The notes under the pieces: model-generated
The model's database searches: none
Told to the model about the DNA's origin: nothing
Seen by the model: the letters and a program-made list of their open reading frames with translations, nothing else
Program-made: the position numbers and the translations under genes
DNA from: Sphingobacterium paucimobilis HER1398
GTDB lineage: Bacteria; Bacteroidota; Bacteroidia; Sphingobacteriales; Sphingobacteriaceae
Direction: 5' to 3'
Length of the DNA: 64,000 nt
NCBI RefSeq assembly: GCF_000416985.1
Contig: NZ_ATDL01000015.1
Location: forward strand, 620,001 to 684,000
Part shown: one piece after another, positions 46,480 through 55,911 of the stretch
How the letters are laid out: every line of letters starts with the position of its first letter
Position numbering within the stretch: position 1 is the first letter of the stretch

Positions 46480-46508
46480 CAAAAATAACTAAAGAAAGCA
46501 AAAACCAA
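46480..46508 (-). promoter_or_regulatory. OMP gene promoter TTG-18-TATTTTTG
   Basis: TTG (46508-46506) and an exact -7 box TATTTTTG (46487-46480), 18 bases apart on the minus strand. Predicted start near 46476 and a 19-nt leader. Confidence 0.65.
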
Positions 46509-46534
46509 CACACATTTTCTTACGTTAAATTTTC

Positions 46535-46542
46535 TATCTTTG
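46535..46542 (+). promoter_or_regulatory. ychF promoter, -7 box TATCTTTG
   Basis: Exact TAnnTTTG match; start expected near 46546, leader of about 26 nt to the ATG at 46572. This rules out the GTG at 46542 as a start. Confidence 0.68.
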
Positions 46543-46571
46543 TGCAAATTTTAAATATTTCAGCAAGACTC

Positions 46572-47672
46572 ATGGCTTTACAATGTGGTATAGTAGGCCT
46601 ACCGAACGTAGGTAAATCAACATTATTCAATTGTTTGTCCAACGCAAAGGCGCAAGCGGCGAATTTTCCTTTTTGTACAATCGAACCCAATATAGGTGTT
46701 ATCACCGTCCCTGACGAGCGTCTCACCAAATTGGCTGAACTTGTTAATCCGCAAAGGATCGTTCCCAATACTATTGAGATTGTTGACATTGCGGGATTAG
46801 TAAAAGGTGCTTCTAAAGGGGAAGGCTTGGGAAACCAATTTTTGGGCAATATCCGCACAACAAATGCAATCATCCACGTCTTACGCTGTTTTGACGATGG
46901 CAATGTCATCCATGTAGATGGTTCTGTGGATCCTATCCGTGACAAAGAAATTATTGATACCGAACTTCAATTGAAGGACTTGGACACTGTGGTAAAACGT
47001 ATCCAAAAGGTAGAAAAAATGGCTAAAACTGGCGGTGATAAAGATGCTAAAAAAACTTTCGACATCTTATCTGTTGTCAAAGAACATCTAGAAGCCGGCA
47101 AGTCCGCCCGAACAGCTGCTATAAGCGAAGAAGACTTTGAGTATATTGCTGACCTTACCTTATTGACTGTAAAACCAGTACTCTATGTATGCAACGTCGA
47201 TGAAGGTTCTGTCAATACCGGTAACGCTTATGTGGACCGCGTAAAAGAAGCTGTAAAGGAAGAGAATGCAGAAGTCCTGGTAATATCTGCTCAAATCGAA
47301 TCTGAGATTGCACAACTGGAAAGCTACGAAGAACGACAAATGTTCTTAGATGATTTAGGGCTGGAAGAATCTGGTGTCAATAAACTTATTCGCGCAGCTT
47401 ATTCACTCCTTAACTTGGCAACTTACTTTACTGCTGGAGTTCAAGAAGTGAGAGCATGGACAATAGAAAAAGGATACACAGCGCCACAGGCCGCAGGTGT
47501 AATCCATACCGATTTCGAAAAGGGCTTTATCCGTGCAGAGGTTACAAAATATGAAGATTTCGTACACTATGGTTCAGAAGCTGCTGTTAAAGAAGCAGGA
47601 AAACTAGCTGTAGAGGGCAAAACATATATCGTAGCAGACGGTGACATTATGCACTTCCGCTTTAACGTATAA
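46572..47672 (+). CDS. ychF: Redox-responsive OBG-type ATPase YchF
   Basis: Universal P-loop protein of the Obg family that prefers ATP and associates with ribosomes. G1 motif GLPNVGKST (9-17), then NFPFCTIEPN and DIAGLVKGASKGEGLGNQFL (switch II region), a helical insertion (about 130-200), and a C-terminal TGS domain (from about 275, FTAGVQEVRAWTI). 366 residues from the ATG, the normal length. Single gene with its own promoter and a palindromic terminator. Confidence 0.96.
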   Translation: MALQCGIVGLPNVGKSTLFNCLSNAKAQAANFPFCTIEPNIGVITVPDERLTKLAELVNPQRIVPNTIEIVDIAGLVKGASKGEGLGNQFLGNIRTTNAIIHVLRCFDDGNVIHVDGSVDPIRDKEIIDTELQLKDLDTVVKRIQKVEKMAKTGGDKDAKKTFDILSVVKEHLEAGKSARTAAISEEDFEYIADLTLLTVKPVLYVCNVDEGSVNTGNAYVDRVKEAVKEENAEVLVISAQIESEIAQLESYEERQMFLDDLGLEESGVNKLIRAAYSLLNLATYFTAGVQEVRAWTIEKGYTAPQAAGVIHTDFEKGFIRAEVTKYEDFVHYGSEAAVKEAGKLAVEGKTYIVADGDIMHFRFNV

Positions 47673-47692
47673 TGTTTTCACCCTACATTTTA

Positions 47693-47726
47693 ACATAAAA
47701 GGAGCTATTAATAGCTCCTTTTATGT
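47693..47726 (+). terminator. Palindromic terminator after ychF
   Basis: A perfect 34-bp palindrome (47693-47709 with 47710-47726) containing GGAGCTATT/AATAGCTCC and A4/T4 shoulders. It gives a strong hairpin with a small AT loop, followed by T-rich sequence. Confidence 0.82.
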
Positions 47727-47806
47727 TTTAAGACATGTATATACAAACTCGTCTTTCTGTAAAATAATTCCTAAATTGTAGTCATCAAATAATAATTTGT
47801 TATTCC

Positions 47807-48364
47807 ATGAAAATATTAGTTTTTGGGGCTAGTAACAGCTCGGACTCCATCAATAAAAAATTAGCGTCCTCCGTTAGTAAGTACTACAAAGAAAAAGAAG
47901 ACAGCATTGAGATTATTGATCTAAATGATTTTGAAGCGCCATTATTCTCAAAAGACAAAGAAAAAGAAATAGGTATACCGGAAGGTCCTTTACAGTTTGC
48001 CGAGAAAATCGACACTGCAGACTTTATTATCATTTCATTTGCAGAAAACAATGGCAACTACAATGTTGGATATAAAAATCTAGTAGATTGGACTTCCCGA
48101 ATCAAAGGAAGAAAAATATACAATGGCAAACCCGTATTCCTACTTGCGACTAGCCAAGGACGACGTGGTGGACAATCGGTTCTCGATATAGCCACCCAAC
48201 GAATGCCATTCGATGGAGCTGAGGTATTGGAAACATTTTCACTTCCCGAATTCGACAACAATTTTGAAGAGGGCAAAGGTATTACTACTCCCCTACTCCG
48301 GAGTCAATTGGAAGCTAAAGTTAGAAAGACCAAACGGCTAATGGCGGAAATACTAATGCGCTAA
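47807..48364 (+). CDS. NADPH-dependent FMN reductase family protein
   Basis: A 185-residue flavodoxin-fold oxidoreductase. Motifs are the N-terminal FGASNSSDSINKKLA (phosphate-binding loop) and FAENNGNYNVGYKNLVDWTSR, matching the family's SxPEYNxS-like segment and following helix. It probably reduces FMN, quinones or chromate-like compounds with NAD(P)H; the physiological substrate is unknown. It is followed by a DJ-1/PfpI gene 63 bases on, so both may belong to an oxidative-stress group. Confidence 0.85.
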   Translation: MKILVFGASNSSDSINKKLASSVSKYYKEKEDSIEIIDLNDFEAPLFSKDKEKEIGIPEGPLQFAEKIDTADFIIISFAENNGNYNVGYKNLVDWTSRIKGRKIYNGKPVFLLATSQGRRGGQSVLDIATQRMPFDGAEVLETFSLPEFDNNFEEGKGITTPLLRSQLEAKVRKTKRLMAEILMR

Positions 48365-48427
48365 ATACAAACTTTAGAACATATCAGTTGTTTAAACAAT
48401 AGAATAACATATTAAAACATAAATATT

Positions 48428-49006
48428 ATGGCAAAAAGAATATTATTACTCGTTGGTGATTATGTAGAAGATTACGAAGCTATGGTTCCTTTTCAAGCAA
48501 TGGGATCGATCGGTATCGAAGTAGATGCCGTAGCTCCCGATCGAAAGAAAGGAGAAGTAATCCCTACAGCGGTCCATGACTTTACAGGCGACCATACATA
48601 TAAAGAACTTAGAGGACACAACTTTGCTATCAATAAAAGTTTCGATGAGATCAATCCAGAAGATTATGACGGTCTATATATTGCTGGCGGACGATCGGCA
48701 GAATATATTCGTTTGAACAAGCGTGTTCTGGAGATTGTTCAGCATTTTTTCGAAAAGAACAAACCGGTAGCGGCCATCTGTCACGGTATACAGGTTCTGA
48801 CTGCTGCAAAAGTTTTAAAAGGCCGTACCTTGACAGCTTATGTAGCTGTAGGGCCCGACATTGAACTCGCAGGGGGCACCTGGAAAAACATCCCAGCTGA
48901 TCAATCCGTTGTAGATGGTAATTTAGTAACCTCTCCCGCATGGCCAGGACATCAAACGATCTTACGCGAGTTTTACAAACTACTGGGCATCAACATTAGC
49001 CTTTAA
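48428..49006 (+). CDS. DJ-1/PfpI-family protein
   Basis: 192 residues of the class I glutaminase-like fold. Nucleophile-elbow Cys118 with His119 lies in AAICHGIQVL; an acidic partner is probably Glu14 or Glu17 in GDYVEDYE; the glycine-rich segment is YIAGGRSAEYI. Relatives act as glyoxalase/deglycase, protease or chaperone, so the exact role cannot be assigned. It follows a flavin reductase and precedes a small membrane-anchored protein. Confidence 0.88.
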   Translation: MAKRILLLVGDYVEDYEAMVPFQAMGSIGIEVDAVAPDRKKGEVIPTAVHDFTGDHTYKELRGHNFAINKSFDEINPEDYDGLYIAGGRSAEYIRLNKRVLEIVQHFFEKNKPVAAICHGIQVLTAAKVLKGRTLTAYVAVGPDIELAGGTWKNIPADQSVVDGNLVTSPAWPGHQTILREFYKLLGINISL

Positions 49007-49051
49007 CAGCATAGTTTAATAAAGAGTTAGGATATCAAACAAAAAACATAG

Positions 49052-49426
49052 ATGAAAAAAAACAAAAGGGTATGGCTTATAGCCGTACCCATTATTCTTA
49101 TTTTAGGGTATCTGATATGGGATTCCTTCAGTCAACCTACAATTAAAGATATTCCTGGAGATTTTACTGAGGTAGCCTTTGTACGCAATGAACAAAATAA
49201 AGGAGGCATAATACGTATTTATGCAGTCACAGTCGGTGACCTGCAGAATGCAAAGTTTGATGCATGTGCCGACCTGTTTCCAACCAATGATTACAACAGC
49301 GTCACACGGATTTTTTTCTTTGACAAAAATCAACCCTACCCTACAGCGCTGCAACTAGAAGCCCCTTATTATGATACTACCGCATATAAGGCCATTAATA
49401 TTGTCAAGCGATCAGGATCTAAATAA
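49052..49426 (+). CDS. Small membrane-anchored protein of unknown function
   Basis: 124 residues: a short basic start, one membrane helix (about 8-25), then a ~98-residue periplasmic domain with no motif I recognise. It lies 45 bases after the DJ-1 gene on the same strand and could be co-transcribed. Real gene status is supported by coding-like composition and a clean N-terminal anchor; function unknown. Confidence 0.7.
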   Translation: MKKNKRVWLIAVPIILILGYLIWDSFSQPTIKDIPGDFTEVAFVRNEQNKGGIIRIYAVTVGDLQNAKFDACADLFPTNDYNSVTRIFFFDKNQPYPTALQLEAPYYDTTAYKAINIVKRSGSK

Positions 49427-49478
49427 CGCCCCGATTCACTATTCATATAAAATTAACATTAATATAACACGAAAAATA

Positions 49479-49486
49479 TAGTTTTG
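49479..49486 (+). promoter_or_regulatory. ppk1 promoter, -7 box TAGTTTTG
   Basis: Exact TAnnTTTG match; predicted start near 49490 and a 17-nt leader before ppk1. No pho-box-like repeat is seen upstream. Confidence 0.65.
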
Positions 49487-49506
49487 GATTCAAATAGATA
49501 ACATAT

Positions 49507-51573
49507 ATGGCACGTAAATTTGTTCCTAGAGATATCAGCTGGTTAAGCTTCAATGGTAGAGTTCTGCAAGAAGCGGCCGACAAAACCGTACCTCTTATTT
49601 CAAGGATTAAATTTTTAGGTATATTTTCCAATAACCTGGACGAATTTTTCCGGGTTCGTGTAGCTGGCCTAAAGCGAGCCCTCGCTGTCGACGAAAAAGA
49701 AGCTAAAAACATTTTCTTTGAAAAGCCACAGCTGATCCTGAATGAACTCAATGCAAAAGTTATCAAACAACAGAAAAAATTTGATAATACCTGGCGCGAA
49801 GTGCAGAAAGAAATGGCCAAACAACGGGTATATATCAAAACCAGTACGGATCTATTTGAAGACCAAAAGCAGTTTGTAAAACACTACTACATTGACGAAA
49901 TTGAATCCAGCGTAATCCCTTTGCTCTTAGATGACCAAAGACCCATGCCTTATCTACGAGACAAATCGCTCTATCTAGGTGTCGCCATGAAGAAAGCTGA
50001 CTGGCAGTATGAAACAAAATTTGCCATTATAGAAATACCTACGGCACAAAATGGTCGTTTCGTATTACTTCCAGCACCAAAGAAAGAGGTTCATGTTATC
50101 TTATTGGAAGATGTTATCAAGTTTAATCTACCACATATTTTTTCTTTTTTCGGGTTTGATGAGTTTACAGCACATGCTTTCAAGATAACACGAGATGCAG
50201 AATTCGATCTAGACAATGATATCAACACCAACTTTGCAGACAAAATAGCGAAAGCCGTAAAAAGCAGAAGAAAGGGAAAACCGACAAGATTCGTCTTTGA
50301 CCATGAAATGGATTCCAACTTGGTCGATTTCTTGATTAAAAAACTTAATATCTCGAAAAAGGACAGTATAATTCCAGGGCAAAAGATCCACAATTTCAAA
50401 GATTTTATGGACTTTCCCGCTATTTTTCGAAAATACCACAAGCCCAAAGAGCGAAGTTCTTTTTTACATCCTGATTTAGCTGATCAAACCCGTATTACAG
50501 ATGTAGTTACCCAAAAAGACGTTTTATTATCTTTTCCCTATCACACGTTTGAACACATCATTGATCTGCTACGAGAAGCCGCCATGGATCCTGATGTATC
50601 ATCTATTCAGATTACAGCCTATCGACTTGCCTCCAATTCGAAAGTGGCCAATGCTTTGGTAAATGCTGTCCGAAATGGAAAAGACGTCACCGTCATGTTG
50701 GAACTACGAGCTCGCTTTGATGAGGCTCATAATCTCGAATGGAAAGAACGCTTTGAGATGGAAGGCGTGAAAGTTCTATTGGGTATTCCCAATAAAAAAA
50801 TTCATGCCAAATTGGGTATTATCAAAAAAAGAATAAACGGAAGAACAATTCAGTATGGTTTTGTGAGTACAGGAAATATCAACGAAAAAACAGCAAAGCT
50901 ATACGGTGACTATTGTTTACTAACGAGCAATCGGACCGTAATGGCAGATATCAACAAGATTTTCAATGCCCTTCGACGCCCTAAGCAGGATTTAACAGAA
51001 ACGCTAAAAATGGGCAAAGGCCTCTTGGTATGCCCAACAGACATGCGCGACACCTTACTGAGTTATTTTGACACAGAGATTGACGAAGCCAAAGCAGGAA
51101 GAAAAGCACATGTAGTTGTCAAAATCAATTCACTCAGTGACAAGGTATTGATCAAGAAAATATATGAAGCTGCCGAATCTGGAGTAAAAATAGAAATGAT
51201 TGTTCGCAGTATCTATTGCGCTGTAAATCAGAACACATTTATACACCCCATCCATGCTGTAAGTATCGTAGATGAATACCTTGAACATGCACGTGCTTTT
51301 TATTTTTACAGCGCTGGTAAAGAGCTCACTTACATATCTTCTGCGGATTGGATGACTAGAAATCTCGATCACCGTATAGAAGCTGCTGTAAAAATAAATG
51401 ACAAAAAGATTAAAGCGGATATATTGGATATGCTTAGAATCCAACTCAAAGACAATGTAAAAGCCAGGTGGTTAAATAATAATCTGAACAACGCATACGT
51501 CGAAAACAATGAGATAGAGTTTCGCTCACAAATAGAACTGTATAAATACCTAAAAAGTAAGTCCGAGAACTAA
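49507..51573 (+). CDS. ppk1: Polyphosphate kinase 1
   Basis: Reversibly builds polyphosphate from ATP. 688 residues with the four PPK1 domains: an N-terminal helical domain (PRDISWLSFNGRVLQEA), a head domain, and two phospholipase-D-like catalytic domains. The autophosphorylated histidine is His433 in NKKIHAKLG, matching E. coli His435. The second catalytic His is in YLEHARAF. It is followed after 33 bases by a radical SAM gene. No ppx neighbour is present. Confidence 0.96.
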   Translation: MARKFVPRDISWLSFNGRVLQEAADKTVPLISRIKFLGIFSNNLDEFFRVRVAGLKRALAVDEKEAKNIFFEKPQLILNELNAKVIKQQKKFDNTWREVQKEMAKQRVYIKTSTDLFEDQKQFVKHYYIDEIESSVIPLLLDDQRPMPYLRDKSLYLGVAMKKADWQYETKFAIIEIPTAQNGRFVLLPAPKKEVHVILLEDVIKFNLPHIFSFFGFDEFTAHAFKITRDAEFDLDNDINTNFADKIAKAVKSRRKGKPTRFVFDHEMDSNLVDFLIKKLNISKKDSIIPGQKIHNFKDFMDFPAIFRKYHKPKERSSFLHPDLADQTRITDVVTQKDVLLSFPYHTFEHIIDLLREAAMDPDVSSIQITAYRLASNSKVANALVNAVRNGKDVTVMLELRARFDEAHNLEWKERFEMEGVKVLLGIPNKKIHAKLGIIKKRINGRTIQYGFVSTGNINEKTAKLYGDYCLLTSNRTVMADINKIFNALRRPKQDLTETLKMGKGLLVCPTDMRDTLLSYFDTEIDEAKAGRKAHVVVKINSLSDKVLIKKIYEAAESGVKIEMIVRSIYCAVNQNTFIHPIHAVSIVDEYLEHARAFYFYSAGKELTYISSADWMTRNLDHRIEAAVKINDKKIKADILDMLRIQLKDNVKARWLNNNLNNAYVENNEIEFRSQIELYKYLKSKSEN

Positions 51574-51606
51574 AATAACTAATATTTTTAGTATTTTTAT
51601 CCTATT

Positions 51607-52668
51607 ATGGAGGATAAAAATCTAGTTAAGGGACGCGGTGCACAATTCAATCCACACAATAGTTATCAATCTCAGCGATACGACCATTATTTTGTCGAAG
51701 GAATAGATCTGAACGAGGAAGGTAATAATCAGACCTCCTTTCTATCGTCGGAAGCTAAGACCTTGGTTCATAAAGTAGAGAGTCCGGATGTAGGCATGAA
51801 TTATTCGGCCAATCCCTATCAAGGATGCGAACATGGTTGTATATATTGTTATGCGCGCAATTCCCATCAATACTGGGATCTAAGCGCAGGACTTGACTTT
51901 GAACGAAAGATCATTGTAAAAGAAAACTCTCCCAGGCTTTTTGAAGAATTTATAACCAGAAAGAATTGGGATTTCCAACCTATACACCTATCCGGGAATA
52001 CAGATTGCTACCAACCTATAGAACGCAAAAAACAACTGACAAGAAAAATTTTAGAAATAGCGCTAAAACATCGTCAGCCCATAAGCATCATTACCAAGAA
52101 TAATTTGATTCTACGGGACTTGGATATACTGGAACAACTGGCACAGCAAAGCCTGATAAAAGTAATTATATCAATCACTTCTCTTTCGGAAGACACCAGA
52201 CAGAAACTAGAACCGCGTACCGTCACTGCAGCCGGTAGATTAAGGGTGGTGAAAACACTTAGTGAACACGGCATTCCAGTAGGTGTAAACGTAGCCCCCA
52301 TCATCCCTGGACTTACAGATCACGAGATTCCGGCTATTTTGAAGCAATCGGCACAACATGGCGCCTTATGGGCCGCATATATTATTGTTCGTCTCAATGG
52401 ACAAATCGGTGATATATTCCAAGACTGGCTGTCGGCAAACTATCCCGATCGCAGCAACAAAATATGGCACGCCATTCAGAGTTGTCACAATGGCCATGTA
52501 AATAACAGCACCTTCGGAACCCGTATGAAAGGGGTAGGGAAGATATCGGAAATCATCCGTGACACCTTTCTGCTACATTGTAAAAAGAACAACCTGAACA
52601 AAACAAAATTTGCCTACCCTACCCGGACAAGCAAACCCGTTTCAAGTCAACAATTAAGCCTCTTTTAG
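51607..52668 (+). CDS. PA0069-family radical SAM protein
   Basis: 353 residues with the [4Fe-4S]/SAM motif C74-EHGC78-IYC81 in NPYQGCEHGCIYCYAR, SPL-like layout, and the family signatures SGNTDCYQPIER and ITKNNLILRDLDIL. Members (PA0069, Rv2578c) are conserved but without an established reaction; some relate to spore photoproduct lyase-like enzymes. Its 3' end overlaps the convergent NfeD gene by 15 bases. Confidence 0.88.
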   Translation: MEDKNLVKGRGAQFNPHNSYQSQRYDHYFVEGIDLNEEGNNQTSFLSSEAKTLVHKVESPDVGMNYSANPYQGCEHGCIYCYARNSHQYWDLSAGLDFERKIIVKENSPRLFEEFITRKNWDFQPIHLSGNTDCYQPIERKKQLTRKILEIALKHRQPISIITKNNLILRDLDILEQLAQQSLIKVIISITSLSEDTRQKLEPRTVTAAGRLRVVKTLSEHGIPVGVNVAPIIPGLTDHEIPAILKQSAQHGALWAAYIIVRLNGQIGDIFQDWLSANYPDRSNKIWHAIQSCHNGHVNNSTFGTRMKGVGKISEIIRDTFLLHCKKNNLNKTKFAYPTRTSKPVSSQQLSLF

Positions 52669-54030
52669 CGGATTTAATCCCTCTGGCTTGTCACTTAATT
52701 TACGAACAAAAAGATTATAGTTTTCATGCTTTTCCACATACACAGATTCACCTGCATCTATGAATCCATCAAGAGCCACTGCATCATACCACACCCCCTC
52801 CACTTCTATTTTGCCCGCAGGGCGCAGAACAGTCCTGGATACGCCTTCTTTGTTCAATAAATCAACTTTAGGCACCGACGAAGTATAGCCACTGTCCGCA
52901 CGCTGTTCATCAGCCAATACCAAACGTTTAAAAGCAGAGGTGTTGAGAATATTCTTCCCAAAAATCACCATTAAAATAATGGAGAGAACCATCGCTCCAA
53001 TAACAATTAAAAAAGAATTCATCAATAAACCGGGTTGAGAAACCTTAAAATCAAAATAATCATTCGCCAGCATAGAGAAGGCCAATCCACATAACACGAA
53101 AATAATGCCCAATACACCTGCTATTCCAAATCCCGGAATGACAAATACTTCGAGCGCCAACAAGATCACACCTACTATGAAAAGCGCTATCTCCCAATGG
53201 TCAGCCAGTCCCTGCAAATACAAAGGTGCAAAAAACAATGTCGCTGCGACGAGGGCCACACCTAGGGCAAAACCAATACCTGGCGTCTGCAGCTCAAAGT
53301 AAATCCCCCCAATGATACCCATTATCAAAAGACCACTCACCATCGGATTGACCAAAAGAGCAATGATGTTGTCTACCCAAGTCTTTTCGTAGCGTTGTAC
53401 ACTGGGAGCCGACATTTCCAAGGTGTGAAAGATCTCTTCTTGTGTTTTGACCTCTGCTTTCGCAAGATTAGCCTTTACCGCTTCTGATGCCGTAAACGTT
53501 AAAATCTTGCCATCCTCTTTCAATTTTGGAATTGATATACTAGGGTCTACGAAGGCTTCTGCCATTTTTGGATCTCGACCTTTAGCTTCAGCTGTAGCAC
53601 GCATCAGTCCACGCATATATGACTGATACTTCTCCGGCATAATCTCTCCATTTTGATTGACCACACTAGCAGCCCCTAATGACGCACCCGAATGCATAAA
53701 AATATAATCCGACGCCAGCGCAATTAGGGTCCCCGCCGATGCAGCATTATTATTTACATACACAATGGTCTTTATATCCGAATTGAGCAATAACGTACGG
53801 ATGGAGTCCGCATAGTTTACGGCACCTCCAAAGGTATTCATCTCCACCAAAAAATAGTCCGCTTTTTCGCGCTTGGCCTGATCGTAAGATTTTTTCAATA
53901 TGCGCCAAGCGTTAGCCCCCACATCCTCCTTTAATTCAGTCTTGTATATATTTTGTCCATATAAAAAGACGCCCCCTCCAACAACAAAAAGTAGCAACAA
54001 CAGAATGGATTTCATAAATTTGTATAGCAT
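52654..54030 (-). CDS. Membrane-bound ClpP-class protease, NfeD family
   Basis: 458 residues: N-terminal signal/anchor, a ClpP-like serine protease domain (about 30-210), four membrane helices (about 232-345), and a C-terminal NfeD OB-fold (about 370-445, GKIEVEGVWYDAVA). The nucleophile serine is in NNAASAGTLIALA; the general-base lysine is probably in MPEKYQSYM. Homologues such as Pyrococcus 1510 cleave stomatin, but no stomatin gene adjoins here. An alternative start five codons later also gives a good signal. Single gene. Confidence 0.88.
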   Translation of the reverse strand: MLYKFMKSILLLLLFVVGGGVFLYGQNIYKTELKEDVGANAWRILKKSYDQAKREKADYFLVEMNTFGGAVNYADSIRTLLLNSDIKTIVYVNNNAASAGTLIALASDYIFMHSGASLGAASVVNQNGEIMPEKYQSYMRGLMRATAEAKGRDPKMAEAFVDPSISIPKLKEDGKILTFTASEAVKANLAKAEVKTQEEIFHTLEMSAPSVQRYEKTWVDNIIALLVNPMVSGLLIMGIIGGIYFELQTPGIGFALGVALVAATLFFAPLYLQGLADHWEIALFIVGVILLALEVFVIPGFGIAGVLGIIFVLCGLAFSMLANDYFDFKVSQPGLLMNSFLIVIGAMVLSIILMVIFGKNILNTSAFKRLVLADEQRADSGYTSSVPKVDLLNKEGVSRTVLRPAGKIEVEGVWYDAVALDGFIDAGESVYVEKHENYNLFVRKLSDKPEGLNPLKEA

Positions 54031-54165
54031 AAATTCTTTTCTATTTTAAAGGAATAATTACATTATGGATTGGCTGTATCCGTTTTGGATATTCCATCCT
54101 GATAAACCGATGCAAGAAGCTCGTCGAAGACAATCGAGACGAGTTAGTGACAATTGAAAATACAT

Positions 54166-54918
54166 ATGAATAAATATACAATTAATAAAGCATTTGAAAA
54201 ACACTTTTCTCATCCCGTATGGAAAATAGAGGTCGATTGTTCGCATAATCGCTTTGTGGTCGAGTACAGGGATCCAACACATACCATACCTTCATTTTCT
54301 GTAATGACATTTGAAGGAGACACCGTACTGGAGAACTATACTATTTCTGAAAAAGAATGGACCATAGAGGCCATACAAGGAGATTTCCTGATATTCAAAC
54401 GATTTGGCACGTCATCTCCCATACAGGCTGGCGTTCAAGTTTTGCATATCCCCAGTCAGTCCGTAGTCTCGTGCTATCAACAATATATATTGAAAGAAGT
54501 ATATAATGGCATCCTCAAAGTAGCGCACCGCTCGATCCCTTCGGGGCTCGAATATTATATGGATCTGGAAAGCGGTGACGTAAATACGAAGACACCTGTA
54601 TCATTGCTCCTGCCCTACAACAGTATCACTTATCCCATCCCCTACCAAGGACATCTTCCAGATTTCATCAAAGACCTAGCTCCTGATGATCAAATATGGT
54701 TACAGCCCTATCAAAATATATTCATCTGGTCTTATCACAAAAAACACAATAACAACTTCGACCTCTATCTCTGTCTATCAACTAAGAATGAAATACTTGA
54801 CCATAAAATTATATTAAAAGGCTTAGACAGATTAATCCCACAGCCCTATTTTCAAGTCAAAGGTCATATTTTCTTTTTATCAAATACTAAACAAGAAATT
54901 GCAACGTATTTAGTATAA
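54166..54918 (+). CDS. Uncharacterised cytosolic protein (DUF4905-like)
   Basis: 250 residues from the ATG at 54166 (a TTG four codons earlier is less likely). No signal peptide or membrane helix. The chain is rich in beta-strands with repeated W/F/Y-containing segments, suggestive of a propeller- or sandwich-like fold. The look fits DUF4905 of Sphingobacteria, but I hold this family call loosely. It is followed at 9 bases by a LysM protein, so the two probably form an operon. Confidence 0.65.
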   Translation: MNKYTINKAFEKHFSHPVWKIEVDCSHNRFVVEYRDPTHTIPSFSVMTFEGDTVLENYTISEKEWTIEAIQGDFLIFKRFGTSSPIQAGVQVLHIPSQSVVSCYQQYILKEVYNGILKVAHRSIPSGLEYYMDLESGDVNTKTPVSLLLPYNSITYPIPYQGHLPDFIKDLAPDDQIWLQPYQNIFIWSYHKKHNNNFDLYLCLSTKNEILDHKIILKGLDRLIPQPYFQVKGHIFFLSNTKQEIATYLV

Positions 54919-54927
54919 TTGCAAGCT

Positions 54928-55860
54928 ATGAAGCATAATAAAACTATTAAATCGTATCATAAACTATCGTTTTTATTAGCTTTAGGACTAGGATTAAGCA
55001 CATTGGCACCAACTCAAGCCGCTGATATGGCTACAGCCATGGTGATCACAGCTCCTGATTCTATAGGAAACGAAATTGTAAATGGACAGCGCTATGTCAT
55101 CCATAAGTTAACTCCTCAAGAGACCTACTATCAACTAAGCAGAGTATATGGTGTTCCTGTTAAGGACATTATGAATACCAACAACAAGAAAAACCTGCGT
55201 GTCGGTGATACCGTAAAGATTCCTCGGGGAAAAGTCCTTCCAGAGGATCAATCTTCAAAGAATAAAAACACGGCTTCGGACAACGAAAAGATCGTGCTGG
55301 ATCCTCAAGAAATCACAGAATACAAAGTCAGTAAAAGCGAGACACTCTATGCAATTTCTCGACGTTTTGGGATCTCTATAGAAGACATCAAAAAAGTAAA
55401 CGGACTCACATCCGAGAACCTACGCGAAGGTCAAATCCTAAAAGTTCCTAATCATAGTCTTCCCGAACCAGAGCCTAAACTCGAAGCCGTCATTGTTCCT
55501 GAGGTACCTCAGGAAATACAAGAGCACCAGCCTATCGATGATTCAATGTTCAAACCCAACAAATACGGCATCCGGGAGAAAAAAGAGCGTGGAGTTGGCG
55601 TTTGGATGGAAAGCCTCCAAGGAGATGGGCAGACCAGTCTTGCTTTGCACAAAACGGCTCCGATAGGAACGATATTAAAAATTACAAATCCCATGAATCG
55701 AAGTGTTACCTTTGCAAAAGTTGTGGGCAAATTTGGGGACAATCAAGAAACACAAGACGCAATCGTCGTACTTTCCAAATCTGTAGCCACCTCCATTGGT
55801 GTACTGGACCGTAAGTTCCAGGTAGAGATTACCTATGGTATACCATTAGAGCAAGAGTAA
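54928..55860 (+). CDS. Secreted LysM protein with RlpA-like double-psi barrel
   Basis: 310 residues from the ATG at 54928: signal peptide (about 1-32), two LysM peptidoglycan-binding repeats (about 48-93 and 127-172; ESLYAISRRF-like, here ETLYAISRRFGISIEDIKKVN), and a C-terminal RlpA-like domain (about 215-305, ALHKTAPIGTILKITNPMN). RlpA lytic transglycosylases need an Asp in a NDRGPF-like segment. Here the segment reads AKVVGKFGDN, so activity is doubtful. A cell-wall-binding structural role is inferred. Confidence 0.85.
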   Translation: MKHNKTIKSYHKLSFLLALGLGLSTLAPTQAADMATAMVITAPDSIGNEIVNGQRYVIHKLTPQETYYQLSRVYGVPVKDIMNTNNKKNLRVGDTVKIPRGKVLPEDQSSKNKNTASDNEKIVLDPQEITEYKVSKSETLYAISRRFGISIEDIKKVNGLTSENLREGQILKVPNHSLPEPEPKLEAVIVPEVPQEIQEHQPIDDSMFKPNKYGIREKKERGVGVWMESLQGDGQTSLALHKTAPIGTILKITNPMNRSVTFAKVVGKFGDNQETQDAIVVLSKSVATSIGVLDRKFQVEITYGIPLEQE

Positions 55861-55911
55861 TTTTAAAATAAAGTTATAATGGTGATAACTTCCATAACTT
55901 TAAAAAAATAA

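Noticed and set aside
46542..46571. GTG start for ychF ten codons early
   Set aside because: It overlaps the promoter -7 box; the universal YchF start MALQCGIVGLPN is the ATG at 46572.
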